A stretch of 12,547 nucleotides of DNA from Rhodospirillaceae bacterium. Lineage in GTDB: Bacteria; Pseudomonadota; Alphaproteobacteria; Rhodospirillales; Magnetospirillaceae. The notes beneath the pieces are model-generated. The model saw only the letters and a program-made list of their open reading frames with translations. It did no database searches and was not told where the DNA came from. A program made the translations under genes and the position numbers. The DNA lies in NCBI GenBank assembly GCA_030151865.1, contig JASLCK010000189.1, positions 1 to 12,547 of the forward strand, read 5' to 3'. Positions 1-6,846 of the stretch are shown here, one piece after another (position 1 is the first letter of the stretch; each line of letters opens with the position of its first letter).

Positions 1-463
1 CGCCCGAAAGCTGCGACGGATAGCAATCGGCCTTGGCCCGCAGGGAAAAGCGGGTCAGCAGCACCAGAGCGCGATCTTTGGCTTCCGGCAGGGATTCGCC
101 ACGGGTCTTGCAGGGTGCCAGGATCAGGTTTTCCAGGACCGTCAGATGAGGAAACAAGGTGTAGTTCTGAAACACCATGCCGATCTGACTGCGGACCTTT
201 TTATCAATCACGGTTTTGCCCTTGGCCTCGTCGGCGCGGATATAGGGCGCGCCGTTGAAGACCACCTGGCCCTTGTCGATCTGCTCCAACCCCATCATCA
301 CCCGCAGCAGGGTGCTTTTGCCGCCGCCGCTGGGGCCGATCACCACCAGCCGCTCCCCGGCGCGCATTTCCAGATCGATCCCTTTGATGACCTGAACCTG
401 CTTGTTATAGGCCTTGTGCAGGCCCGTCACGCTGACAAGTGGTTGCGATGGTTGTAACGCCAT
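1..463 (-). CDS. Polar amino acid ABC transporter ATP-binding protein (partial, C-terminus outside window)
   Basis: This is the ATPase subunit of an importer. It binds and hydrolyses ATP on the cytoplasmic face of the inner membrane to drive uptake of the ligand delivered by the neighbouring binding protein. About 154 codons are visible from the ATG at 463. The Walker A loop GPSGGGKST lies near residues 42-50 and a Q-loop in VFQNYTLFPHLTV near residue 98. The window ends just inside the ABC signature (QLSG...), so Walker B, the D-loop and the H-loop are unseen. A purine-rich GGGTGAG precedes the start. The residues after the Q-loop (LFPHLTVLENL) are typical of the HisP/GlnQ/ArtP polar amino acid subfamily. 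It lies 88 bases downstream of the binding-protein gene on the same strand. A permease is expected further left but cannot be confirmed here. Confidence 0.93.
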   Translation of the reverse strand, partial: MALQPSQPLVSVTGLHKAYNKQVQVIKGIDLEMRAGERLVVIGPSGGGKSTLLRVMMGLEQIDKGQVVFNGAPYIRADEAKGKTVIDKKVRSQIGMVFQNYTLFPHLTVLENLILAPCKTRGESLPEAKDRALVLLTRFSLRAKADCYPSQLSG

Positions 464-515
464 GATGCTCACCCTGGTCTGGTGCGGCGGTTATGCTCGC
501 CGCGTCGTCTTGGTG

Positions 516-540
516 GGGGCATGCCCGGCGGACATGCCCC
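516..540 (-). promoter_or_regulatory. Intercistronic stem-loop between binding-protein and ATPase genes
   Basis: Read on the minus strand, arm GGGGCATGTCC pairs with GGGCATGCCCC around a 3-base loop (GCC). This is an 11-bp stem with a single T-G position, which is a permissible G-U wobble only in the minus-strand RNA. No T-run follows, so it is not a classical terminator. In operons where a binding protein precedes its transporter, such hairpins commonly protect the upstream mRNA 3' end or reduce read-through, giving an excess of binding protein. That role is inferred here. Confidence 0.6.
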
Positions 541-551
541 GATGACAAGGC

Positions 552-1385
552 TTACTTTGCGGTCTTCAGCACTTCATCGACGGCCTTGTGGATCAGGCCA
601 TCGACTTCGCCGGTGGCGATCTTCTGTTCAAGGAAGATGTTCAGCACTTCGATGTCGGAATAAGACACCTGATGCTGCAAGCCGAAGGCCACGCCCTGCT
701 TGGTCAAAGCCGGATTGGGATTGAAGGATGTCGCCCAGTCGGGATGGGCCTGGACAAAGAACTGGTTGGAATCCGACCCGCCCGCCAGCAGATCGGCGCG
801 CTTGGAAATCACCGCCAGCCGGGCTTCGTCCTCGGACGGCAGGCGCAGCACCTGGGCCTGCTTCAACACGCCCGACACCAGCTTGTCCTGCACGGTGCCC
901 GACGCTACTGCCACCGTCACGCCCGCCTTGTCGATATCGCCGATGGCGACCGGGGCGGCTGGCACCTTGGGGTTGGCCTTGTTGTAGGCCAGCGAGACTT
1001 CGTACTGCATGGCCGGGATCGAGAAATTGACCGCCATCGCCCGCTCCGGGGTGCGGTTCAGGGCCAGGGACAAATCCCATTTGCCCGCCTGCAGACCGGC
1101 GACGATGTTGTCCCAGGTGGTATCGACGAACTGCGGCTTGACCTTCAGAACGTCGGCGAACTGCCGACACAGATCGGCGAAGAAGCCGGTATATTCGCCG
1201 GTGGCCGGGTTGCGCATGACAAAGGGGGCGTAAACCGCCGCGCCGCAGCGCAGAACACCGGCCTTTTGCACGCCTTGCCAATATCCATCCGTAGTTTCAG
1301 CCTGGGCCGAGACAGTCCCCAGGCCGGACACGACGGCCACCGCGGACAAAAACCGAACCGCAAACGCAGGAATTCTGGAGGTCAT
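552..1385 (-). CDS. Periplasmic amino acid-binding protein (extracellular solute-binding protein family 3)
   Basis: This is the periplasmic receptor of the ABC importer encoded with the ATPase downstream. The predicted protein is 277 aa, normal for family 3. It has a Sec signal peptide: a basic start, a hydrophobic stretch at about residues 8-24, and a probable cut after AQA at residue 29. The mature part has the family pattern: a first-strand region LRCGAAVYAPF, then TGEYTGFFADLCRQFA, then WDNIVAGLQAGKWDLSLA, then NRTPERAMAVNFSIP. The arginine in TPERA is the position that usually binds the ligand carboxylate. A later SDSNQFF segment may hold an acidic ligand contact. The start ATG at 1385 is set by AGGAG with 7-base spacing. 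Lysine or pipecolate as ligand is inferred from the adjacent catabolic genes, not from the sequence. Confidence 0.92.
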   Translation of the reverse strand: MTSRIPAFAVRFLSAVAVVSGLGTVSAQAETTDGYWQGVQKAGVLRCGAAVYAPFVMRNPATGEYTGFFADLCRQFADVLKVKPQFVDTTWDNIVAGLQAGKWDLSLALNRTPERAMAVNFSIPAMQYEVSLAYNKANPKVPAAPVAIGDIDKAGVTVAVASGTVQDKLVSGVLKQAQVLRLPSEDEARLAVISKRADLLAGGSDSNQFFVQAHPDWATSFNPNPALTKQGVAFGLQHQVSYSDIEVLNIFLEQKIATGEVDGLIHKAVDEVLKTAK

Positions 1386-1564
1386 GCAAGTTCTCCTATC
1401 GCGAGAGACGTAACTGGTTCTGGAACGCGCTATTTTCTTCTTAATAGTGCTAAGAAAATTGGGTCTTTATTCCCTATGATTTTCACGCTTATGGTCTGAA
1501 CCGGACTGCCCTGTTTCACTTTACCGTAGCGGCCTACCGCACTGCACAAAAATTGATCAGTCAG

Positions 1565-1650
1565 GGCCATTGCCTTTTTTTTCATCTTTACAGACAGGGG
1601 CAATACCGAATAACGACATTTGTTCAACAGTTCATTCTCAGGTGGAATGA
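1565..1650 (-). promoter_or_regulatory. Shared operator/promoter module, copy 1 (faces the transporter operon; overlaps the lysR start)
   Basis: Read on the minus strand this block aligns with 2576-2662 read on the plus strand. Shared pieces in the same order are TCATTCC, AGAATGAACT, TTGA, GTCGTTATTC, CCCC, TGTAA, TGAAAAA and a small GGC..GCC hairpin. The core at 1608-1638 is identical to its partner at 27 of 31 positions. It ends 179 bases before the binding-protein ATG and its other end covers the ribosome-binding site of lysR. This fits a regulator-binding site that activates the leftward operon and autoregulates lysR. The exact -35, -10 and LysR half-sites are not resolved. Confidence 0.6.
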
Positions 1651-1652
1651 CC

Positions 1653-2570
1653 ATGACCATACCGCGTCGTTTTCTCCCTTCCCTTTCGGTGCTGATGGCG
1701 TTTGAAGCCGCCGCACGTACCGGCAGCATCACCGTCGCCGCGCGCGAGATGAACCTGACCCAAAGCGCGGTCAGCCGCCAAATCCAGGCTTTGGAAAAGC
1801 AGTTGGGGGTCGATCTGTTCGTCCGCGAACGCCAGACCATCCGCCTGACCCCGGCAGGCGAATCCTATGCCCGCGAAATCGGCGAAGCCTTGCGCCGCAT
1901 CTCGACCGCGTCGCTCAATCTGCGGGCCAATCCCCATGGCGGCACCCTCAATCTGGCGGTGCTGCCCACCTTTGGTGCGCGCTGGCTGACCCCACGTCTG
2001 GGCGACTTTCTGGAAAAGCATCCGGGCATTTCCATCAATCTGGTCAGCCGCAGTTCGATGTTCGATTTCCGCCTGGATTCGGTCGATGCCGCCATCCATT
2101 ACGGCATGCCCCATTGGCCGGGGGCCGACATGACCTTCCTGATGGGCGAAGCCATCGTGCCCGCTTGCAGCCCGGCCTTTCTGAAAACCCGCGAACTCAA
2201 CCAACCCTCGGATTTTCTGCGCGCCCCGCTTTTGCACCTGACCAGCCGCCCCGACGCCTGGGAACGCTGGCTGGCCCGCCAGGGCATCGGCGACGCCAGC
2301 GTGCACGGCATGCTGTTCGATCAGTTTTCCACCGCTGCCCAGGCGGCTGCCGCCGGTTTGGGAGTGGCGCTGCTGCCCACCTTGCTGATCGAAGCCGAGT
2401 TGGAACGCGGCGATCTGGTGGCGGCCCGCCCGCCGGAAACCAGCGACGATGGCGCTTACTATCTGGCCACCCCGGTCGAGCGCGGTTCCTATCCGCCCCT
2501 CAAGGCGTTTCACCGCTGGATCGTCCAGGAAGCGGAAAAATTTGACCCCAAGCGAAAGCCCACCGCCTGA
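1653..2570 (+). CDS. LysR-family transcriptional regulator (GcvA-like)
   Basis: The predicted protein is 305 aa, standard for LysR regulators. Residues about 10-68 form the winged helix-turn-helix: PSLSVLMAFEAAARTGSIT, then VAAREMNLTQSAVSRQIQAL, then EKQLGVDLFVRE. The N-terminal pattern and linker resemble the GcvA subgroup. Residues about 92-300 form the ligand-sensing domain (starting LNLAVLPTFGARWLTPRL), and the central SAAxxAAAAGLGVALLPxLL-type segment is visible. I chose the ATG at 1653 because AGGTGG lies 7 bases upstream; the ATG at 1647 is too close and the in-frame TTG at 1620 has no clear site. The gene sits between the transporter operon (leftward) and the catabolic operon (rightward), each headed by a copy of the same sequence module. 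It is therefore the likely regulator of both, with the effector probably a pathway amino acid. Confidence 0.93.
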   Translation: MTIPRRFLPSLSVLMAFEAAARTGSITVAAREMNLTQSAVSRQIQALEKQLGVDLFVRERQTIRLTPAGESYAREIGEALRRISTASLNLRANPHGGTLNLAVLPTFGARWLTPRLGDFLEKHPGISINLVSRSSMFDFRLDSVDAAIHYGMPHWPGADMTFLMGEAIVPACSPAFLKTRELNQPSDFLRAPLLHLTSRPDAWERWLARQGIGDASVHGMLFDQFSTAAQAAAAGLGVALLPTLLIEAELERGDLVAARPPETSDDGAYYLATPVERGSYPPLKAFHRWIVQEAEKFDPKRKPTA

Positions 2571-2575
2571 CCCCA

Positions 2576-2662
2576 TCATTCCTTTACAGAATGAACTCTT
2601 GAGGAAAAGTCGTTATTCAGCATCACACCCCGGTTGTAAGGCTTGAAAAAGGCGAGATCGCC
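2576..2662 (+). promoter_or_regulatory. Shared operator/promoter module, copy 2 (faces the catabolic operon)
   Basis: This block starts 6 bases after the lysR stop and ends 32 bases before the oxidase ATG. It is the partner of the module at 1565-1650. Visible parts are the core at 2588-2618 (AGAATGAACT, then CTTGAGG, then GTCGTTATTC), CCCC, TGTAAG, an A-run and a terminal GGCG-AGAT-CGCC hairpin. A weak -35-like TTATTC (2613-2618) and a -10-like TGTAAG (2635-2640), 16 bases apart, would put the core where LysR proteins usually bind. That placement is inferred. Confidence 0.6.
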
Positions 2663-2694
2663 ACCGTCGCCACTCGGCTTTACAGGGAATGATC

Positions 2695-3978
2695 ATGCTG
2701 AACGATCCACACTCCCACGGTCTTTGGGAAGCTTCCGCCCCGCAACCGCCCGCCACCAGCCCCCTGTCGGGCGATGTCCGGGCCGATGTCGTCATCGTCG
2801 GCGCGGGTTACACCGGCCTGTCCGCCGCCCTGCATCTGGCCGAGGCCGGGGTCAAGGCGGTCATCCTGGAGGCCAACCAGATCGGTTTTGGCGGCGCGGG
2901 CCGCAATGTCGGGCTGATCAATGCCGGCATGTGGGTGATGCCCGACGACCTGCCCGACGTGCTGGGGCCGGATTATGGCGAACGGCTTTTGAACCAGTTG
3001 GGCAACGGCCCGCTGCTGGTGCGCGAGTTGATCGAGCGCCACAACATCGCCTGCGAACTGGAACGCAACGGCACCCTGCATTGCGCCGTCGGGTCCAAGG
3101 GCCTGCGTGAACTGGAGCAACGCGCCGAACAATGGCAGCGGCGCGGCGCCCCCATCAGCCTGCTGTCGGCGGAAGAAACCGCCAAACGCATCGGCACCCG
3201 CGCCTATGCCGGGTCGATGCTGGACATGCGGGCGGGCACCTTGCAGCCGCTGGCCTATGCCCGTGGCTTGGCCCATGCCGCCGTCAAGGCCGGGGCGACC
3301 GTCCATACCGGCAGTGCCGTCACCGACGCCGAGCGGGTCGGTGGCCGCTGGAAGGTCAAGACCGCCCAAGGATCGGTGTCTGCCGACTGGGTGATTGTTT
3401 CCACCGATGCCTATAGCGTTGGGCCCTGGAACCGGGTGCGCGGCGAACAGGTGCATCTGCCTTACTTCAATCTGGCCACCCACCCGCTGACGCCCGAACA
3501 ATTGGCCACCATCCTGCCCGGCCGCGAAGGCTGTTGGGACACCAAGCAGGTGCTCAGCTCGTTCCGCATGGATCAGGCGGGCCGCCTGGTCTTCGGCAGC
3601 GTCGGGGCGCTGGACCGCACCGGCATGGCGGTGCACAGCAATTGGGCCAAGCGCGAGATGAAGCGCCTGTTCCCGCAATTGGGCGACGTATCGTTCGAAT
3701 ATGAATGGTACGGCCTGATCGGCATGACCGACGACGCCTTGCCGCGCTTCCACAAATTCGCCCCCAACGTGGTCTGCTTCTGCGGCTACAACGGACGCGG
3801 CATTTCGCCGGGCAGCGTGTTCGGCAAGGTTCTGGCCCAGCATGTCCAAGGTCAGATCGCCGAACAGGATCTGCCGCTGCCCGTCAGCCAGACCGTCACC
3901 CCCAGCTTCCGCACCGTCAAAGAGATGTTCTATCAGACCGGTTCGGCCCTGACCCACTTCACCGGCGCGCGTTTCTGA
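2695..3978 (+). CDS. FAD-dependent amine oxidoreductase, probable L-pipecolate oxidase (AmaA-like)
   Basis: This is a DadA/PuuB-type flavoprotein of 427 aa. Such enzymes oxidise a C-N bond to an imine using FAD. The dinucleotide-binding fold shows GAGYTG at residues 36-41 and the ribose-binding Glu59 (VILEA). The FAD loop GFGGAGRNVG follows at 64-73. The C-terminal FAD-closing segment FCGYNGRGISPG is also present. The ATG at 2695 has AGGG at 7-base spacing; the ATG at 2689 abuts that site and is less likely. It is the first gene of a four-gene operon and is followed by an ALDH7-type dehydrogenase. That pairing beside lysR matches the Pseudomonas pipecolate oxidase/piperideine-6-carboxylate dehydrogenase arrangement, and AmaA has nearly the same length. 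The oxidoreductase family is secure. The pipecolate substrate is inferred from neighbours; gamma-glutamylputrescine or another secondary amine is the alternative. Confidence 0.88.
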   Translation: MLNDPHSHGLWEASAPQPPATSPLSGDVRADVVIVGAGYTGLSAALHLAEAGVKAVILEANQIGFGGAGRNVGLINAGMWVMPDDLPDVLGPDYGERLLNQLGNGPLLVRELIERHNIACELERNGTLHCAVGSKGLRELEQRAEQWQRRGAPISLLSAEETAKRIGTRAYAGSMLDMRAGTLQPLAYARGLAHAAVKAGATVHTGSAVTDAERVGGRWKVKTAQGSVSADWVIVSTDAYSVGPWNRVRGEQVHLPYFNLATHPLTPEQLATILPGREGCWDTKQVLSSFRMDQAGRLVFGSVGALDRTGMAVHSNWAKREMKRLFPQLGDVSFEYEWYGLIGMTDDALPRFHKFAPNVVCFCGYNGRGISPGSVFGKVLAQHVQGQIAEQDLPLPVSQTVTPSFRTVKEMFYQTGSALTHFTGARF

Positions 3979-4007
3979 TCGCCCGACTTTTTCCCGGAGA
4001 CATCACC

Positions 4008-5549
4008 ATGACCACCCCCCGTCCTGATCTTGCCGCCGAAGTGAAGGCGATTTTCGACAGCCTGGGCGTTGCCCCGGAAAAGTACAATACCGGAACCCTG
4101 GCGGTCCGCTCGCCCATCACCGGCCAGCAGATCGGCCTGTTGCCGGAAATCACCGCCCCGCAAGCCGCCGACGCCATCGAGCGCGCCCATCAGGCTTTCC
4201 TGCAATGGCGCATGGTGCCCGGCCCCAAGCGTGGCGAACTGGTCCGCCTGTTGGGCGAGGAACTGCGCGCCCAAAAGTCGGCCCTGGGCCGTCTGGTGTC
4301 GATCGAAGTCGGCAAGATCACCTCGGAAGGCCTGGGCGAAGTCCAGGAAATGATCGATATCTGCGACTTCGCCCTGGGGCTGTCGCGCCAGCTTTACGGC
4401 CTGACCATCGCCACCGAACGGGCCGAGCACCGGATGATGGAAACCTGGCATCCCCTGGGGGTGACGGGGATCATCTCGGCCTTCAACTTTCCCGTCGCGG
4501 TGTGGTCGTGGAATTCGGCCCTGGCCTTGGTCTGCGGCAACAGCACGGTGTGGAAGCCGTCGGAAAAGACCCCGCTGACCGCCCTGGCCACCCAGGCGAT
4601 CTTTGAACGCGCCGTGCGCCGTTACGTGGCGGCGGGCGGTCAGGCCCCCGACGATCTGTCGGTGCTGCTGATCGGCAACCGCAGCATTGGCGAAATCCTG
4701 GTGGACCATCCCAAGGTGCCGCTGGTGTCGGCCACCGGCTCGACCGCCATGGGCCGCGCCGTGGGACCGCGTCTGGCTGCCCGCTTCGCCCGTTCGCTGT
4801 TGGAACTGGGCGGCAACAATGCCGCCATCATCGCCCCCAGCGCCGATCTCGACCTGACCTTGCGCGGTGTCGCCTTTGCCGCCATGGGCACCGCCGGACA
4901 GCGCTGCACCACCTTGCGCCGCCTGTTCGTCCACGAAAGCGTTTATGACAGCCTGGTGCCGCGCCTGATCGCGGCCTATGGCTCGGTCAAGATCGGCAAC
5001 CCCTTGGCCGACGGCACTCTGATCGGGCCGCTGATCGACAAGACCGCTTTCAACGCCATGCAAAAATCCCTGGCGGCGGCCAAGGCGGCGGGCGGGATCG
5101 TCCATGGCGGCCAGCGCGTGGACGAGACCCAAGCCCCCGACGCCTATTACGTCCGTCCGGCCCTGGTGGAAATGCCCGCCCAGACCGGCCCCGTGCTGGA
5201 AGAAACCTTCGCCCCGATCTTGTACGTCATGAAGTATCGGGACTTCGATCAGGTGCTGGACCTGCACAATGCGGTGCCCCAGGGCCTGTCGTCGTCGATC
5301 TTCACCAATGACCTGCGGGAAGCGGAAACCTTTCTGTCGGCGCGCGGGTCCGATTGCGGCATCGCCAACGTCAATATCGGCCCGTCGGGGGCGGAAATCG
5401 GCGGGGCTTTCGGCGGCGAAAAGGAAACCGGCGGTGGGCGCGAATCCGGTTCCGACGCCTGGAAGGCCTATATGCGCCGCGCCACCAATACCATCAATCA
5501 CGGACGGACCCTGCCTCTGGCTCAGGGTGTGAAGTTCGACGTCAACTGA
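4008..5549 (+). CDS. amaB: ALDH7-family aldehyde dehydrogenase (2-aminoadipate semialdehyde / piperideine-6-carboxylate dehydrogenase)
   Basis: This 513-aa NAD(P)-dependent dehydrogenase closely follows human antiquitin (ALDH7A1) and bacterial Pcd/AmaB. The family oxidises 2-aminoadipate semialdehyde, in equilibrium with piperideine-6-carboxylate, to 2-aminoadipate. Diagnostic segments are SAFNFPVAVWSWN with Asn160, LLELGGNN with the general base Glu266, and GTAGQRCTT with the nucleophile Cys300 preceded by Arg299. Near the C-terminus are SGAEIGGAFGGEK and TGGGRESGSDAWK. In antiquitin the Arg beside the Cys and the Gly-Ala of SGAEIGG help hold the aminoadipate carboxylate, and all are kept here. 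The start follows CCGGAGA, 29 bases after the oxidase stop. The same frame is open upstream to 3705, but that part lies inside the oxidase gene and is not coding. The downstream aminotransferase starts 11 bases after this stop, so the genes are co-transcribed. Confidence 0.93.
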   Translation: MTTPRPDLAAEVKAIFDSLGVAPEKYNTGTLAVRSPITGQQIGLLPEITAPQAADAIERAHQAFLQWRMVPGPKRGELVRLLGEELRAQKSALGRLVSIEVGKITSEGLGEVQEMIDICDFALGLSRQLYGLTIATERAEHRMMETWHPLGVTGIISAFNFPVAVWSWNSALALVCGNSTVWKPSEKTPLTALATQAIFERAVRRYVAAGGQAPDDLSVLLIGNRSIGEILVDHPKVPLVSATGSTAMGRAVGPRLAARFARSLLELGGNNAAIIAPSADLDLTLRGVAFAAMGTAGQRCTTLRRLFVHESVYDSLVPRLIAAYGSVKIGNPLADGTLIGPLIDKTAFNAMQKSLAAAKAAGGIVHGGQRVDETQAPDAYYVRPALVEMPAQTGPVLEETFAPILYVMKYRDFDQVLDLHNAVPQGLSSSIFTNDLREAETFLSARGSDCGIANVNIGPSGAEIGGAFGGEKETGGGRESGSDAWKAYMRRATNTINHGRTLPLAQGVKFDVN

Positions 5550-5560
5550 AGGATCGGCCC

Positions 5561-6817
5561 ATGACCCAGACCCTTCCTCAAAACCTGTCATCGGGCACCG
5601 TCAAACGCGGGGTGGATTTCCACCCCGCGGCACGGATCGCCGCCCTTGGCGTGTCCGAGATTTTGCAGATCGGGGCACGGGCCGCCAGTATGAAGCGCGG
5701 CGGGGCCGACGTCATCATCCTGGGGGCGGGCGAACCCGACTTCGACACCCCCGAACATATCAAGGCCGCCGCCTGTCAAGCCATGCGCCGGGGCGACACC
5801 AAATACACCGCCCTTGACGGCACGGCTGAATTGAAAGCCGCCATCTCGGCCAAGTTCCGCCAGGAAAACGGCCTGGACTATGCCCCCGACGAGATCACCG
5901 TCTCCACCGGGGCCAAGCAGGTGATCTACAACGCCCTGATGGCCAGCATCGATCCGGGCGACGAAGTGATCATCCCCACCCCCTATTGGGTCAGCTATCT
6001 CGACATCGTCAAGATCGCGGGCGGGGTTCCGGTGCTGGTCCCGTGCCGCGAGGAAAACGGTTTTCGGCTGGACGGGCGCGATCTGGAACGGGTGATCACC
6101 GCCAAGACCCGCTGGATCATCCTGAATTCACCGTCCAACCCCTCGGGCGCGGCCTATAGCGCCCAGCAATACCGCCCGGTATTGGACGTGCTGTTGCGCC
6201 ACCCCCAGGTCTGGGTGATGGCCGATGATATGTACGAACATATCCTTTACGACGATGCAGTCTTCGCTACCCCGGCCCAGGTGGAACCGGCCTTGAAAGA
6301 CCGCACCCTGACCATCAACGGGGTGTCCAAGGCCTATGCCATGACCGGTTGGCGCATCGGCTATGGCGGCGGGCCCAAGGCCTTGATCAAGGCCATGGCC
6401 ATCGTGCAAAGCCAAAGCACGTCCTGCCCGTCATCCATCAGTCAGGCCGCAGCCCTGGAAGCCTTGAGCGGCGATCAGCGTTTGCTGGCGGAACGCCGCC
6501 GGTCGTTCCAGGAACGGAGCGACATGGTGGTGGCTGGACTGAACGCCATCCCCGGCCTGTCGTGCCGCATGCCGGAAGGGGCGTTCTATACCTTCGCCAA
6601 TTGCGGCGGCGTCATCGGCAAGACCACACCGGAAGGCAAGCTGATCGAAAGCGACCGGGATTTCTGCGAATTCCTGCTGGCGACGGCGGCGGTGGCGGTG
6701 GTTCCCGGCTCGGCGTTCGGGTTGGCCCCTTACTTCCGCATTTCCTACGCCACATCCACCAAGGAACTGGGCGAAGCTCTGTCGCGCCTTAAGCGCGCCG
6801 TGGCGTCCCTGTCCTGA
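5561..6817 (+). CDS. PLP-dependent class I aminotransferase (aspartate aminotransferase subgroup I-gamma), candidate 2-aminoadipate aminotransferase
   Basis: This 418-aa fold-type I aminotransferase has all expected cofactor residues. LNSPSNPSG contains Asn193, ADDMYEH contains Asp222/Asp223 and Tyr225, NGVSKAYAMTGWR contains the PLP lysine Lys257, and YFRISYA contains the carboxylate-binding Arg393. The motif spacing is that of bacterial aspartate/prephenate aminotransferases. An N-terminal extension of about 20 residues precedes the usual start of the fold. AAGGA at 5549-5553 overlaps the preceding stop codon, so translational coupling with the ALDH7 gene is likely. In this operon the logical substrate is 2-aminoadipate, giving 2-oxoadipate with 2-oxoglutarate as amino acceptor. 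This is inferred; the sequence alone would support aspartate or a similar dicarboxylic amino acid. Confidence 0.92.
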   Translation: MTQTLPQNLSSGTVKRGVDFHPAARIAALGVSEILQIGARAASMKRGGADVIILGAGEPDFDTPEHIKAAACQAMRRGDTKYTALDGTAELKAAISAKFRQENGLDYAPDEITVSTGAKQVIYNALMASIDPGDEVIIPTPYWVSYLDIVKIAGGVPVLVPCREENGFRLDGRDLERVITAKTRWIILNSPSNPSGAAYSAQQYRPVLDVLLRHPQVWVMADDMYEHILYDDAVFATPAQVEPALKDRTLTINGVSKAYAMTGWRIGYGGGPKALIKAMAIVQSQSTSCPSSISQAAALEALSGDQRLLAERRRSFQERSDMVVAGLNAIPGLSCRMPEGAFYTFANCGGVIGKTTPEGKLIESDRDFCEFLLATAAVAVVPGSAFGLAPYFRISYATSTKELGEALSRLKRAVASLS

Positions 6818-6846
6818 CCGTTAGCCCCCTTAAGCCGGAGACAGCA

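Noticed and set aside
588..1499. 303-codon plus-strand frame opposite the binding-protein gene
   Set aside because: Antisense to a gene with a clear signal peptide, start site and family pattern. Its own translation shows no domain.
1638..2579. Long minus-strand open frame (313 codons) opposite lysR, starting near a AAAGGA site within copy 2 of the shared module
   Set aside because: The translation is Gly/Gln/His-rich with no domain, while the opposite strand is a complete LysR protein. Such frames arise from GC-rich third positions.
1608..2618. 31-bp inverted repeats flanking lysR read as ends of an insertion element
   Set aside because: The only gene inside is a regulator with backbone composition, no target duplication is seen, and the similarity extends to ~87 bp oriented toward both operons, which fits shared promoters better.
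3933..5591. 552-codon minus-strand open frame opposite the ALDH7 gene
   Set aside because: Low-complexity Gly/His/Gln-rich translation with no recognisable motif, fully antisense to a well-conserved enzyme; a GC-bias shadow.
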